Source: Pseudomonas iranensis (GTDB taxonomy: Bacteria; Pseudomonadota; Gammaproteobacteria; Pseudomonadales; Pseudomonadaceae). From it: a stretch of DNA of 64,000 nt. Below, piece by piece: positions 15,250 to 25,600 of this stretch. Location: NCBI RefSeq assembly GCF_014268585.2, contig NZ_CP077092.1, forward strand, positions 2,852,001 through 2,916,000, written 5' to 3'. The notes below the pieces were generated by a model. It had not been told where the DNA came from, made no database searches, and was given only the letters and a program-made list of their open reading frames with translations. Each line of letters begins with the position of its first letter. Position 1 is the stretch's first letter. Made by a program: the position numbers and the translations under genes.

Positions 15250-18200
15250 ATGTCACCCGATCCCGTTGTCCGGCGCGTCCCCGAAAATCCTGCGAAACCT
15301 TCAGCTACAGACAGTCTTCACGGACCCTATCTGGAGGCTGCAGTACCACAGTGGCTGATCGACACTTCTGCCCGAAGAAGGGCTGAATTCAAACAGGCCA
15401 AGGCGAAGATGCCGACAGGGTACAAGCAGGCAACCCTACAACAACGCAAGAACCTGGATCGTGTCTTCCAGGACAGCCTCAGGGCGCAAACCGAGCTGGA
15501 TAACGCGATGTCTGCCTTCAAGGATATCGATGACTTTGCGCGGCCACTGCTGGTGAAAGCGTTGAAGCATCATTTCAAGGTGGAGGTTGATGTCGACAAA
15601 ACCCTGCTGTGTCTCAGGCGTCCTCTGGCGCTGGGCATATTCGAACTAGAAGTTGGTACGTTCGAGGTCTTGAAGTTACCGATGCTGCAAGCAGCGTTGC
15701 ATAACTTCGAGATCCGGGAGTGCTTGCCGGGTGCGTATCACCAAAGCTCCGGGTTCATGCAGCTGACCAGCAAACCCGACACGTACGAGTTGATCACGTT
15801 GAACATGACGGTCATGCAGTTTCTCAGCCTGTGCCGTTATCTGGACATCGGAAGCCACTACCAGACGTATTTGAAGACATTCTTCCATCCGACGGATCAG
15901 CAAGCGGAAACCAAATTGCGTCAACTGTTCGTTGCCAGTCAAAAGGCTGCCATGCGTGCGGCTGCCGAGTACGCTTTGCTGGCGAAGGACATTCGGCCAG
16001 AAGACCACGCCATGATCCTCTCGGTGATCAATGGCGAAATATATCCAGGAATCGACGGCAAACGAGTCTGGTTTCGTGACCTGAGTCTGATGCGTCACAG
16101 AACAGTGGGTTGTGTAGCGTTCTCCATCGCCGACGAGCTTCGGGGAGCCGATGCCGTGATTCTGTATGTGCCCAACGATCCCGTATGTGCTCTGAAGCGC
16201 TACACGGATAAAAGGGACATCGCCGCGTTCGAACAGCGGTTCGTTCATCGTGACCTGCAACACAAGCAAAGCGCTGATCCGACCCCTTACCAGCGTTTTT
16301 TCAGTCAGTTCATGCCTTATGACAAATATTCTTATTACTTGAGCCAATTTGTCCGCATATCCGCGGATTCTCCGCCTGATTTGCTGTCGTCACCCTGGAT
16401 CAAGGTGCTCATCCTGGTACAGGGTTTAGGCCCTTTGATCGAGATCCGCGAGACGCCCCCCGTGCGTCCCTTGATGGAACCCGAGCCTGAACCCTACGTT
16501 GCCCTCTCCGCCATCCCTCGCAAGGACGAAGGCCCCTGGTCAAACAATACCGACCTGTGGACCTATCTCTACGAACAACATCGCGACAAGGTATTTACGG
16601 ACGCGCGCAGCCATGCGGTTGCGACCCGTGACGTCGATATCAGAGTTCGCGATGCGAAACTGGCCGCGCTGCTGCAAATGGGCTTTTTAGCGGTGAACAT
16701 GGCTTCGATGTTCGTGCCGGTGCTGGGCGAAGTCATGATGGCGGTGATGGCAGGCCAGTTGTTGTACGAAACGATCGAAGGGGTGGGTGAGTGGAATGAA
16801 GGAGACCGGCACGCTGCCAAAGAGCACTTGGTGGATGTCGCCGAGAACCTTGTACAGATCGGCGTCATGTCGGCAGCAGGAGCAGCGTTCAGCCGGTTTA
16901 CGGCCGTCAGGCCGAATCCAGTTATCGAGGATCTCCAGCCCGTGGCCTTGCCCAATGGTCAAACCCGGCTGTGGAAACCCGACTTCAGCGGCTACGAACA
17001 GGATGTCTCGCTGAGCGGTGCACCGGGGCCGGATGCGCAGGGCCAGTACCAGATCGACGGCAAAACCTGGATCCGTCAGGGCGGCCAGGTTTATCAAGTG
17101 ATTGTTGACGAGTCGACCGCGCAATGGCGGCTCAAGCATCCACGCGATCCCGACGCTTACCAGCCCGAGCTCCACCATAACGGCCAGGGGGCCTGGCGCC
17201 TGGCGCTGGAGCAGCCGATGACCTGGGATCGTCTCAAACTGTTGCGGCGCCTTGGGCATATGGCAGACGGTTTCTCTGATGAAACATTGCTGATGCTGGC
17301 CGATATCAGCGGCGTCAGTGACAACGCCTTGCGCAAAATGCACATGGATCATTTGCCGCCCCCGCCCGCATTGCGCGACGCCATGCTCTTGTTCGAGGCG
17401 GATACCGGTGCCCGACAGATCATCGAGCAATTGCGCGGTGCTCGACCGATTGATGAGCGCTGCTTCCACGCATTGCCGCTGATTACCGAATTGCCACGCT
17501 GGCCGCGAGGTCGGGTACTGGAAGTTTTCGCCGGTCCGCAGGAGGCTGCGCAGTCGATGCAATATGGTCTGGAAAATCTTTTGCCAGGGATGGCCCGCAA
17601 ACCCGTGATCAGGATCAGCCGTGATCAGGTGTTGAACGGCGAAATGCCGGCGCGGATTCTGGCGGCGCTCGATGAGAACGAAATCATCCAGCTGCTTGGC
17701 AGCAGAGGCGCGCAATTGCGGCCAGCAAGGCCGGATGAATTCCTGCTGCGTCTTGCCGAGTACGCCTATGTCCGTCAGCCAGCGATTTTTGACAGCCTTT
17801 TCATAGGCACTGAGCCGGTGAATCCGCGCGTGCGTATTCTGCAGCGTGAGTGCCCCGGTCTCGGCCCGGCAGCGGCTCGAGACGTGCTTGAGCATGCAAC
17901 GGTGGCGGAGCTGGGCCGGATGGATGCGACTGGACGTTCTCCTCTCAAATTGCTTGAAGAGGCCCGCTGGCATGTTCGCCAAGGCCGTCAGACCCGAGCC
18001 TTCGCCGGACTGCACAGTGAAAACCTGGCCTCGGCGGCCAGTCGGCGGCTGGCATTGTTCGCGTTGGAGCAATTACCGGAATGGTCGCCTGCGCTGCGTC
18101 TGGAAATTCGTTACGAAAGCACCGCTGGCGCCTTGCTCGACAGCATCGGCGAGCCGACCGCCCCGGTTAAACGTTATCTGGTCAAGAACGGGCCTTTTTA

Positions 18201-21200
18201 CCAGGCGTTCAATGAGCGCGGGCAAGTGCTCAACAGAGTGTCCAGGGTGGAAGACAGCTTTTATCGTTCGCTCATGTATGCCTTGCCCGACGACCTGCGT
18301 GCCAGGCTGGGCATATACGAGGGCAGCAAGGGAAGTGAACTGCAACAGCGGATCATCGAATCAGCCCATATTCATCGGCTTGAGGCTGCGCGAATACTGG
18401 CGCCGCACGCCAAATGGTTCAAGCCGCCGGCGCGTATCGGCGCAAGATTGAGGGGCTATTACGCGAGTGGACGCGGTACGGGTTTCAATCAGCCCATCGA
18501 GGCGCAAGTAGCACATTTGTACCCGGAGCGGCGGCAGGCTCAAGCGTTTTTGGCTCGGCAGCGCGGCCGCAGCGACGCGCAAATCCACGCCGAGCTGCAA
18601 GTGCGTCGGCAGGACTGGGAAAGCCTCAATGCCACGCTTGATCAATGGCAGGCAGGCCCGACGGACAGCCAGACCGCCCGGTCCCGCGCGCATTTGGCGC
18701 AGGCATTGCGGGGTGCCTGGCGCGATGCACCCTTGGCCGGGCACGTTGCCGATGTAGCGCGGCTGTCCCTGGTTTGCGACACGCCGCTGCCCGCGCTGAC
18801 CACGCGATTTAGCCATATACGCGAACTGTCAGTCACGGGAATCGGCGTCACGGACGCCAATGCTGATGGCTTCCTGACGGCTTTCCCGAACGTCACCGAT
18901 CTGTCGATTGGCGAGCCGGGACCACGTTATGACCGCCGTTCCATCGCCCGGCCGCTGACGACGCTGCCAGACGCGATCGGCCGCTTGCCGGGCCTGACCC
19001 GGCTGCGATTCTCCACCGACGCGCCTTTTTTGGCGCAAACGCTTGGGCCAAGGCTCAGGGCGCTGACGTCACTGGAAACGCTGCGCATCGACTATTCGGG
19101 AACCGACGCAACTACGCTGCACAGTCTCGACCTGACGCCAATGACACATTTGCGCACCTTGCGCATCAACGCTCCTCGCGCCCTGTGGCAATGGCCTGCC
19201 TATGTCGAACGGCTGCCGCGGCTTGGTCGGCTCGACCTGACAGACACGCTGATCGAAACCTTGCCCGAGTCGCTTTATCACGGGCACGAGCAACTCTGGG
19301 CCGGGCTGTCGCTGGATTGGTCGCGGGTCACACCCGCAACATTCAGGCGCGCTTATGATTATGTCAGCCATTATTCCGGCCCCTTTGGCCATTTGCTCGA
19401 CGTGCACCAGATGGTCAGGGAATTCTGCCGCGCCGAACTGGACACCATGGCTGTCAGGCCGGGTGTTACCGATCCTTTGCCGGACGCCTTTTATGCGGTC
19501 TGGGCGACGCCCGAGGCGCGAGTTGAGGCTATCGGGCAACTGCGGGGAGAATATGAAGAAATATTTGCGCAGTTCTTTGTGCCGGCGCTGCGCCATGGAA
19601 CTCGCTACGCAGCCCCCCGGCGTCGCTGGTCCACGGGGCGCAATGCCGAGGTGTTGAACGCGTTGAAAACCAGTTGGCACGGCACGGTTCGCCAGCGCTA
19701 TGGTTTGCCCGCCAACGTGGCGACGCTGGAGCTGCCCGCGCCGCGATCGAGCCTCGCCTTGCTGCCCGCCGCCGAGATGATCACCGAGCTGCCGCCGCTG
19801 CCAGTCGCCAGCTTTGCGCACGTGCGCACACTGCGCCTGAGGTGGCTGGATGTGCCGGTGGAACAGGCTCGCGGCTTCCTTCGCGCGTTCAGTGAGGTTG
19901 AAACCCTCGAAATTAATGGCACTACGTTTGCTGAATTGCCCTTTGCGCCGCAAGAGCTGCCAGCGTTGACGCATCTTGATGTATCGCGCAACAGGATTGC
20001 GATGACGCCGGCTGTGCAACAGCAGCTCAGTGCATTGCAGCGTCTGCAGCGATTGAATCTGAGTCACAACCCGCTCCACAACGTCGACGTCAGCGCTTTG
20101 AGTCGCTTGCGCGCCCTGAACCTGCGGTCAACCGAGTTGCAAACGTGGCCCGGTGGCGCCGAACAGTTGCCGCGTTTGAACTGGCTCGATTTACGCGACA
20201 ACCGCATCGCATCACTGCCGCAACTCGTGCTCACACGTGACGATGTGCTGATGCGAAGCAATCTGACGGGCAACTTCTTCAGCCCTGACGGCGAAGCACA
20301 TTTTCACGCGGCGCTGCAGGTTATCGAGCAGCGAAGGGGATTGCGGCAGGGCACGTTGGTTCGCTTCGCAGCCGAACCGGTGCCGGAGCATTTTCCTCCC
20401 GCGCAAAGCGCCTGGTCATTGGTCGACCTGCTGTTGCCGCTGCCAGAGCCCGTGACCGTGTTGCCTGGCGAAAGTGGGGCTTCGGCACAGGTGCAGCGTC
20501 TGAGCGCGATACTGCGGCGATCGCGTGCTGAGCGTGGCGTGCAGAATCTGCGGGCCATGGGATGGACCGATGCGAGAATCGAAGCGCAGATAACTGCCTG
20601 GCAACAGTCCTGTGACGACTTGGTCCGCCAGATGAATGACTGGTTGTTCATTCGCGAGATACGCACCGAGAGGCTGCAGATCAATGCGCAAAATCGTTCG
20701 GTTGCGGCGCGCAGAATCCTAGAGGCATGGCTTGAAGGACTTGCCGCAAACGCCGGCAGATCCGGCCTGGAACTGGAGTTTCAAGGGCTGCAGACCGGTG
20801 ACTTACCGGCGTTGGCCGAGCAGCTTCCGGCCGTGACCACGCTGGATCTGAGCATGGTGGGCATTACCACGCAGGGTTCCAACGGTTTTCTGGATGCCTT
20901 TGCCAATCTCGATACTTTGTCTATCAGCGGCAATCAATTGGCGTCGTTGCCCGGCCCGGTTTTGCGCATGCGTCATCTGCAGCGCCTGGACATGCAGTAT
21001 TGCGACCTCCACAGCGCAACGAGCCTGTACCCATTGCTCACCCGCGCGCGTCTGCGCAGCCTTGATCTCGGGTACAACGAAATTCGAGCCTTCAACCCGC
21101 CGGACTTTGGCGTCCTCGAGACTCTGGACTTGCGTTACAACCGCCTGACCGAATGGCCTGCCGGTGTGTGGCAGACGCCGCAGCTGCGCAGCTTGAACCT

Positions 21201-22470
21201 GAGCGGCAACGAGATCGAGAGCATCCCGGTTGATCTGTTCAATGGCGCTCACGAGCCCTTGGTCCAGGGGACTGATTTGTCCGAGAATCAGCGCTTGTCC
21301 CTGCCTGCCTTGCAGGACCTGCGCCGCTACGCCCGTGAGCACTCAACCACTCACGCGCTGGGGGTATCACGCAGAACCATCGATACCATGATCGATGCTC
21401 AGGTCCTGGGTGACCCCCGAATGGGAACCGAGCCCACCGACGCGCCGGGCGCCACTGGGACGAATGCCGTCGCTTACGACCCTTATGCGGCAGTGGAACC
21501 CGTGGAAGATGTTTTTGACACGGCTGCAGACGTAGCGGCGAGATCACGGGATCCCTGGCTGACGGGCAGCAGTCCGGCACTGGCCGCGCAAAGAAGATCA
21601 GTCTGGGCGCAGCTGGCTCTGGAACCCGATCATGAGCGTTTTTTTCAGTTGCTGCGGCTGTTGCGTGACACACCGGACTTTCAGTTGGTACCGGCGGATC
21701 TCACCCGAAGAATGTGGGATGTCATGGGGGCCGCCAGCGAAAATACCGAGTTGCGCCAGTTGTTGTTTCATAACGCCGAAACCCATGGCACTTGTCCAGA
21801 CGGGAGGATCCTGACGTTCAGTGATCTCGAAGTTCGCGTGTGGGTATATCGCACCTTGCATGATATTCCGTTGAACCGAATGGCGCTCAGAGGCCAGGCA
21901 CTGGTGCGCCTGTCCCGGCAGTTGTTTCGCCTGGACAGAATTGAGGTCATTGCCGAAGCTGCGGGGCAGGGCATGGACCGCGCAGAGGTACGCCTGAAAT
22001 ATCGCATCAGGCTGACCCGTGGCTGGGGGGACGGTATTGATTTGCCCGGCCAACCGGCCTACATGTTGTACGACGCAGAGCTGAGCGACGAACTTCTGTT
22101 GCACATCCGTGCTTCGATTCTGGAGGCAGAGCAAACTGAGGCATTTGCGGCAAGCATGGTCGAGCGCGATTACTGGATTGCTTATCTGCAAGACCGCTTT
22201 CCACAAGAGATGCTCGCGATTGATGCCGATGTCGATGAGCAGCGTCAGCAGCTTTGGGCCACGCTGGATGACCGGCTCGCGCGGGGTGAAATAAATGCGC
22301 AACAGTATGATCTGGAACTGATAAATCTGGGCAAGACCATGGACGCGCTACGTCGGCAGAAGTGGATGGACATAACGCGCCGGGAGATCATCGATCTGCA
22401 AAGTTATGCCGGTGAGTCCGAGGAGCCCGGTCGCCTGTCGCCGAAGCCGGGGCCGTCGAGGCGTCCGTAA
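15250..22470 (+). CDS. Giant DUF6543-like/LRR/NEL E3 ubiquitin ligase domain protein, copy 1
   Basis: A 2406-residue protein. Residues ~1-650 resemble the DUF6543 'dermonecrotic toxin' region of pseudomonads and include a hydrophobic stretch near 477-510 (VNMASMFVPVLGEVMMAVMA) that could enter a membrane. Three leucine-rich blocks follow: about 1190-1340, 1517-1680 (LNLSHNPLHN, LDLRDNRIASLP) and 1837-2017 (LDLRYNRLTEWP). The C-terminal ~300 residues are an NEL ligase domain with the Cys-x-Asp motif GTCPDGRILTF (Cys2182, Asp2184), as in IpaH/SspH, where the cysteine carries ubiquitin in host cells. The start at 15250 is 6 bases after AAGGAG. There is no signal peptide and no secretion gene nearby. 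It ends SPKPGPSRRP. The function is inferred from domains only. Confidence 0.85.
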   Translation: MSPDPVVRRVPENPAKPSATDSLHGPYLEAAVPQWLIDTSARRRAEFKQAKAKMPTGYKQATLQQRKNLDRVFQDSLRAQTELDNAMSAFKDIDDFARPLLVKALKHHFKVEVDVDKTLLCLRRPLALGIFELEVGTFEVLKLPMLQAALHNFEIRECLPGAYHQSSGFMQLTSKPDTYELITLNMTVMQFLSLCRYLDIGSHYQTYLKTFFHPTDQQAETKLRQLFVASQKAAMRAAAEYALLAKDIRPEDHAMILSVINGEIYPGIDGKRVWFRDLSLMRHRTVGCVAFSIADELRGADAVILYVPNDPVCALKRYTDKRDIAAFEQRFVHRDLQHKQSADPTPYQRFFSQFMPYDKYSYYLSQFVRISADSPPDLLSSPWIKVLILVQGLGPLIEIRETPPVRPLMEPEPEPYVALSAIPRKDEGPWSNNTDLWTYLYEQHRDKVFTDARSHAVATRDVDIRVRDAKLAALLQMGFLAVNMASMFVPVLGEVMMAVMAGQLLYETIEGVGEWNEGDRHAAKEHLVDVAENLVQIGVMSAAGAAFSRFTAVRPNPVIEDLQPVALPNGQTRLWKPDFSGYEQDVSLSGAPGPDAQGQYQIDGKTWIRQGGQVYQVIVDESTAQWRLKHPRDPDAYQPELHHNGQGAWRLALEQPMTWDRLKLLRRLGHMADGFSDETLLMLADISGVSDNALRKMHMDHLPPPPALRDAMLLFEADTGARQIIEQLRGARPIDERCFHALPLITELPRWPRGRVLEVFAGPQEAAQSMQYGLENLLPGMARKPVIRISRDQVLNGEMPARILAALDENEIIQLLGSRGAQLRPARPDEFLLRLAEYAYVRQPAIFDSLFIGTEPVNPRVRILQRECPGLGPAAARDVLEHATVAELGRMDATGRSPLKLLEEARWHVRQGRQTRAFAGLHSENLASAASRRLALFALEQLPEWSPALRLEIRYESTAGALLDSIGEPTAPVKRYLVKNGPFYQAFNERGQVLNRVSRVEDSFYRSLMYALPDDLRARLGIYEGSKGSELQQRIIESAHIHRLEAARILAPHAKWFKPPARIGARLRGYYASGRGTGFNQPIEAQVAHLYPERRQAQAFLARQRGRSDAQIHAELQVRRQDWESLNATLDQWQAGPTDSQTARSRAHLAQALRGAWRDAPLAGHVADVARLSLVCDTPLPALTTRFSHIRELSVTGIGVTDANADGFLTAFPNVTDLSIGEPGPRYDRRSIARPLTTLPDAIGRLPGLTRLRFSTDAPFLAQTLGPRLRALTSLETLRIDYSGTDATTLHSLDLTPMTHLRTLRINAPRALWQWPAYVERLPRLGRLDLTDTLIETLPESLYHGHEQLWAGLSLDWSRVTPATFRRAYDYVSHYSGPFGHLLDVHQMVREFCRAELDTMAVRPGVTDPLPDAFYAVWATPEARVEAIGQLRGEYEEIFAQFFVPALRHGTRYAAPRRRWSTGRNAEVLNALKTSWHGTVRQRYGLPANVATLELPAPRSSLALLPAAEMITELPPLPVASFAHVRTLRLRWLDVPVEQARGFLRAFSEVETLEINGTTFAELPFAPQELPALTHLDVSRNRIAMTPAVQQQLSALQRLQRLNLSHNPLHNVDVSALSRLRALNLRSTELQTWPGGAEQLPRLNWLDLRDNRIASLPQLVLTRDDVLMRSNLTGNFFSPDGEAHFHAALQVIEQRRGLRQGTLVRFAAEPVPEHFPPAQSAWSLVDLLLPLPEPVTVLPGESGASAQVQRLSAILRRSRAERGVQNLRAMGWTDARIEAQITAWQQSCDDLVRQMNDWLFIREIRTERLQINAQNRSVAARRILEAWLEGLAANAGRSGLELEFQGLQTGDLPALAEQLPAVTTLDLSMVGITTQGSNGFLDAFANLDTLSISGNQLASLPGPVLRMRHLQRLDMQYCDLHSATSLYPLLTRARLRSLDLGYNEIRAFNPPDFGVLETLDLRYNRLTEWPAGVWQTPQLRSLNLSGNEIESIPVDLFNGAHEPLVQGTDLSENQRLSLPALQDLRRYAREHSTTHALGVSRRTIDTMIDAQVLGDPRMGTEPTDAPGATGTNAVAYDPYAAVEPVEDVFDTAADVAARSRDPWLTGSSPALAAQRRSVWAQLALEPDHERFFQLLRLLRDTPDFQLVPADLTRRMWDVMGAASENTELRQLLFHNAETHGTCPDGRILTFSDLEVRVWVYRTLHDIPLNRMALRGQALVRLSRQLFRLDRIEVIAEAAGQGMDRAEVRLKYRIRLTRGWGDGIDLPGQPAYMLYDAELSDELLLHIRASILEAEQTEAFAASMVERDYWIAYLQDRFPQEMLAIDADVDEQRQQLWATLDDRLARGEINAQQYDLELINLGKTMDALRRQKWMDITRREIIDLQSYAGESEEPGRLSPKPGPSRRP

Positions 22471-22604
22471 AGGGAATTGAGGCACAGTGACGAGCCGGGT
22501 CTGGTCATATATCTGGTTACTTGTCATCGGCCGTGCACTATCCGGATACCGCACACGCAATGGCCGTAAATGGTCTGCTGATTGTTTCCCCACAAGGAGC
22601 AATC
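22471..22604 (+). other. Gap between the two giant genes
   Basis: 134 bases without a supported gene. It ends with a strong AAGGAG 6 bases before the second start. I see no terminator hairpin, so the two genes could be co-transcribed; an own promoter for the second cannot be excluded. The reading frame of the second gene stays open leftward to 22521, but those codons lack a ribosome binding site. Confidence 0.5.
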
Positions 22605-25600
22605 ATGATCCCGATATCATCCAGTGTGGAGTCGAAGCCAGCTGCTTCGCTCACGCATTCCGCAAAACCCAAAGCAACGCAAAGCCTGCATGGCCAGTTC
22701 CTTGAAAATTCAATCCCGCCATGGTTGACCAACGCCTCTGCGCAAAGACGCGAGGCGTTCAAGGGCGTCACTACAGCGCTGCCGTCCTGGTATCTGGAGG
22801 CGACGCCGACCCAGCGCCAGACATTGAATGACAGCTTCAAGGTCAGCGTCGAGGCGCAGAACAGCCTTGATAAAAGCCTGGCGACGTTCCAGCACCTCGA
22901 GGCGTTTGCCAGGCCATTGCTGATCAAGGCCCTGAACGACGAATACCGGTTGCAAATGGACGTTGACTCGACCTTCCTGTGCCTCAGGCGTGCGGTGACG
23001 ATGGGCGTCGAGGCGCTGGAGCTTGCGACATTCGAGGCCCTCAAACTGTCGATGCTGGACGCCGCGCTGCACAATTTCGAAGCCTATGAGTGCGCAGCCG
23101 GTGCCTATCACCAGACCTCCGGTTTTGTTGTCGCAACCGCCGTCGCGGACACTTTTCAGTCTGTGAACATTGATTTGACCGTCAGCCAGTTCATGGGGCT
23201 GTGCCGTCGCCTGGATATCGGCAAGCAATACCAGACTTACCTGCAGGGCTTTTTCCATCCCGCCGATGGCATAACCAGTGCGGTGCTGCGCGAGCGGTTC
23301 ATTGCCAGTCAGAAAGCCAGTCTGCGCGCGGCTGCCGAACAGGCGCTGTTGCGCAAAGATATCGAACCGGCGGATTACACGATGATCCTGTCGGTCATTG
23401 CCGGTGAGGTTCACCCGTGGATGGGCGGCAAGCAGGTCTGGTTCAATGATCTGGGAGTAATGAAGAAGCGATTGACCGGTTGTGTGGCGTTCGTGATCGT
23501 CGAGAAGTACCGCTACGCCGATGAGCTCATTCTCTACATTCCACACGACCCGGAGCACCCGCTCAAGCGCTACCGTGGCACGCAAATGCGTGACGAGCTT
23601 ACGCGCCTGTTGACGGCCCGCAGTGCAGCTCAGGTAGCCAATGCCGAGCCAACGGAGTATCAGCGCTTCATCAGCCAGTTTCTGGCGTACGAGCATCGTC
23701 CCGACTTTTTTCGTCAATTTGTGCAAAAGCCGGCCAATTCCCCGAAAGATCCATGGTGGTTGTTGCGCTCGCCCTGGCTGGCGGTCATTCAAGGGCTAAG
23801 CGGTACCTCAGTGTTTGCCCGGATCAAGGACGTGCCGCCCGAGCGTCACGTCAAACTGAAGCCCGCCACGGATCCGTACATCGCACCGATAACCCTCTCT
23901 CGCAAGGGGCGCGGCGTCTGGGCGGCCAATGAAGACCTCTGGGCGTATCTCTACACACAGAGCTGCGCCAAGGTATTGGCCGATGCTCGAAGCCATGCGG
24001 TGCCGACTGACGATGTCGATGTAAAGGCACGCGAGGCCAAGCTGGCGCACCTGATGCAGGTTGGCTTGCTGGGTCTGAACATGGTCTCGATGTTCGTGCC
24101 GGTGCTGGGCGAAGTGATGATGGTGGTAATGGCCGGGCAACTGCTCTATGAAATCCTTGAAGGCGCGATCGAGTGGAGCGAGGGAGATCGTCGTGCGGCC
24201 AAGGACCATCTGATCGATGTGGCGGAGAACCTGGCGCAGATTGCGCTGATGGCGGGAGTGGGCGCCGGAGTGCGCAAGATTTCCAGCGCCAGCGCCGTGC
24301 CGGCCATTGAAAAGCTGCATCCGGTGATGTTACCCAACGGCGAAACCCGACTGTGGAAATCCGACCTGAAGGCTTACGAGTCCGCTGTCACACTGCCAGT
24401 CAGTCCCGGACCGAATAGTGCCGGCCAGCATGTACTCGAGGGTAGAACCTATATCCGCCAGAGCGGTAAGGTCTACGAGCAGTTTTTCGATCAATCGATC
24501 GGCAAATGGCGCATCAGGCATCCGACCGACGTCAACGCCTGGCAGCCGGTGCTCGACAGCAATGGCAGCGGTGCCTGGCGGCATACGCTGGAGCGTCCGC
24601 GGGATTGGGATCGTCTGACTCTGTTGCGGCGCATCGGCCATGCAACCGAAGCCTTCACCGATGCACAGCTGATCAAGGCTGCCGATATCAGCGGTGTCAG
24701 TGACGCCGCCCTGCGCAAGATGCACATCGATAATGCACTGCTACCCCCGGAATTGACCCAGGCCATGCGCGTGATCCAGGCGCAGAGCAATGCGGCACTC
24801 GTCATCGAGCAATTGCGCGGGACAAAACCGATCAACGAACTGTATCTGTACGCGTTGCCGCTGATCACCGAAATGCCCCTCTGGCCGGCGAGCCGGGTGC
24901 TCGAAGTCTTCGACGGCGAGCAATTGTCCGGCAAGTCAGTCAGGTATGGCTTTGCGCGGCGGTTTCGCGACGTCGGTGTCAAGGCACCCATTCGGATTTC
25001 GCGGGCCGATATTCTCAGCGGTGATCTGCCAGCACATATCCTCGCGGCGCTGGACGAGTCTGAGGTCACCCGGCTTCTGGGCGAACAGGGTGCACGCGTG
25101 CGCGACGCGCGGCCGGCGGAGTTCGGCAAGCAGATCACCGACTACGCCAAAACCCGTCAGTCGGCGATTTACGACAGCATCTATTCGGGTACCGAGCCTG
25201 TCGATCCACAGGTTGCACGTTTGCAGAAGGCCTGCCCTGGACTCAGCGAACCGGCGGCACAAACGGTGCTGGCACAGGGTAGCCCCGATGATCTTGAGCA
25301 ACTCGGCTCTGGGCAGCGAGTGCCGCTGCGCCTGCTGGAAGAGGCCCGCTGGTATGCACGCCAGAGTCGACAAGTCGCGGCATATGCCGGTCTGCGCAGC
25401 GAAACCGTGGCTTCGGCGGACAGCCGTCGCCTGGTGTTGCATACGCTGGAGCAATTGCCGGGTTGGCCCGACAATGTTCGTATCGAAGTTCGCGAAAGCC
25501 ATGACGCTGGCGAGCTGCTTGACAGCATCGGCAGTGAGACAGCCGCCGAGAAAAAATACCTGATCAAAAAAGGCGTTCAGTTTCAGGCATTCAACGAACG

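Noticed and set aside
16687..18072. 461-codon antisense frame over giant gene 1
   Set aside because: Opposite a colinear conserved protein; no ribosome binding site seen.
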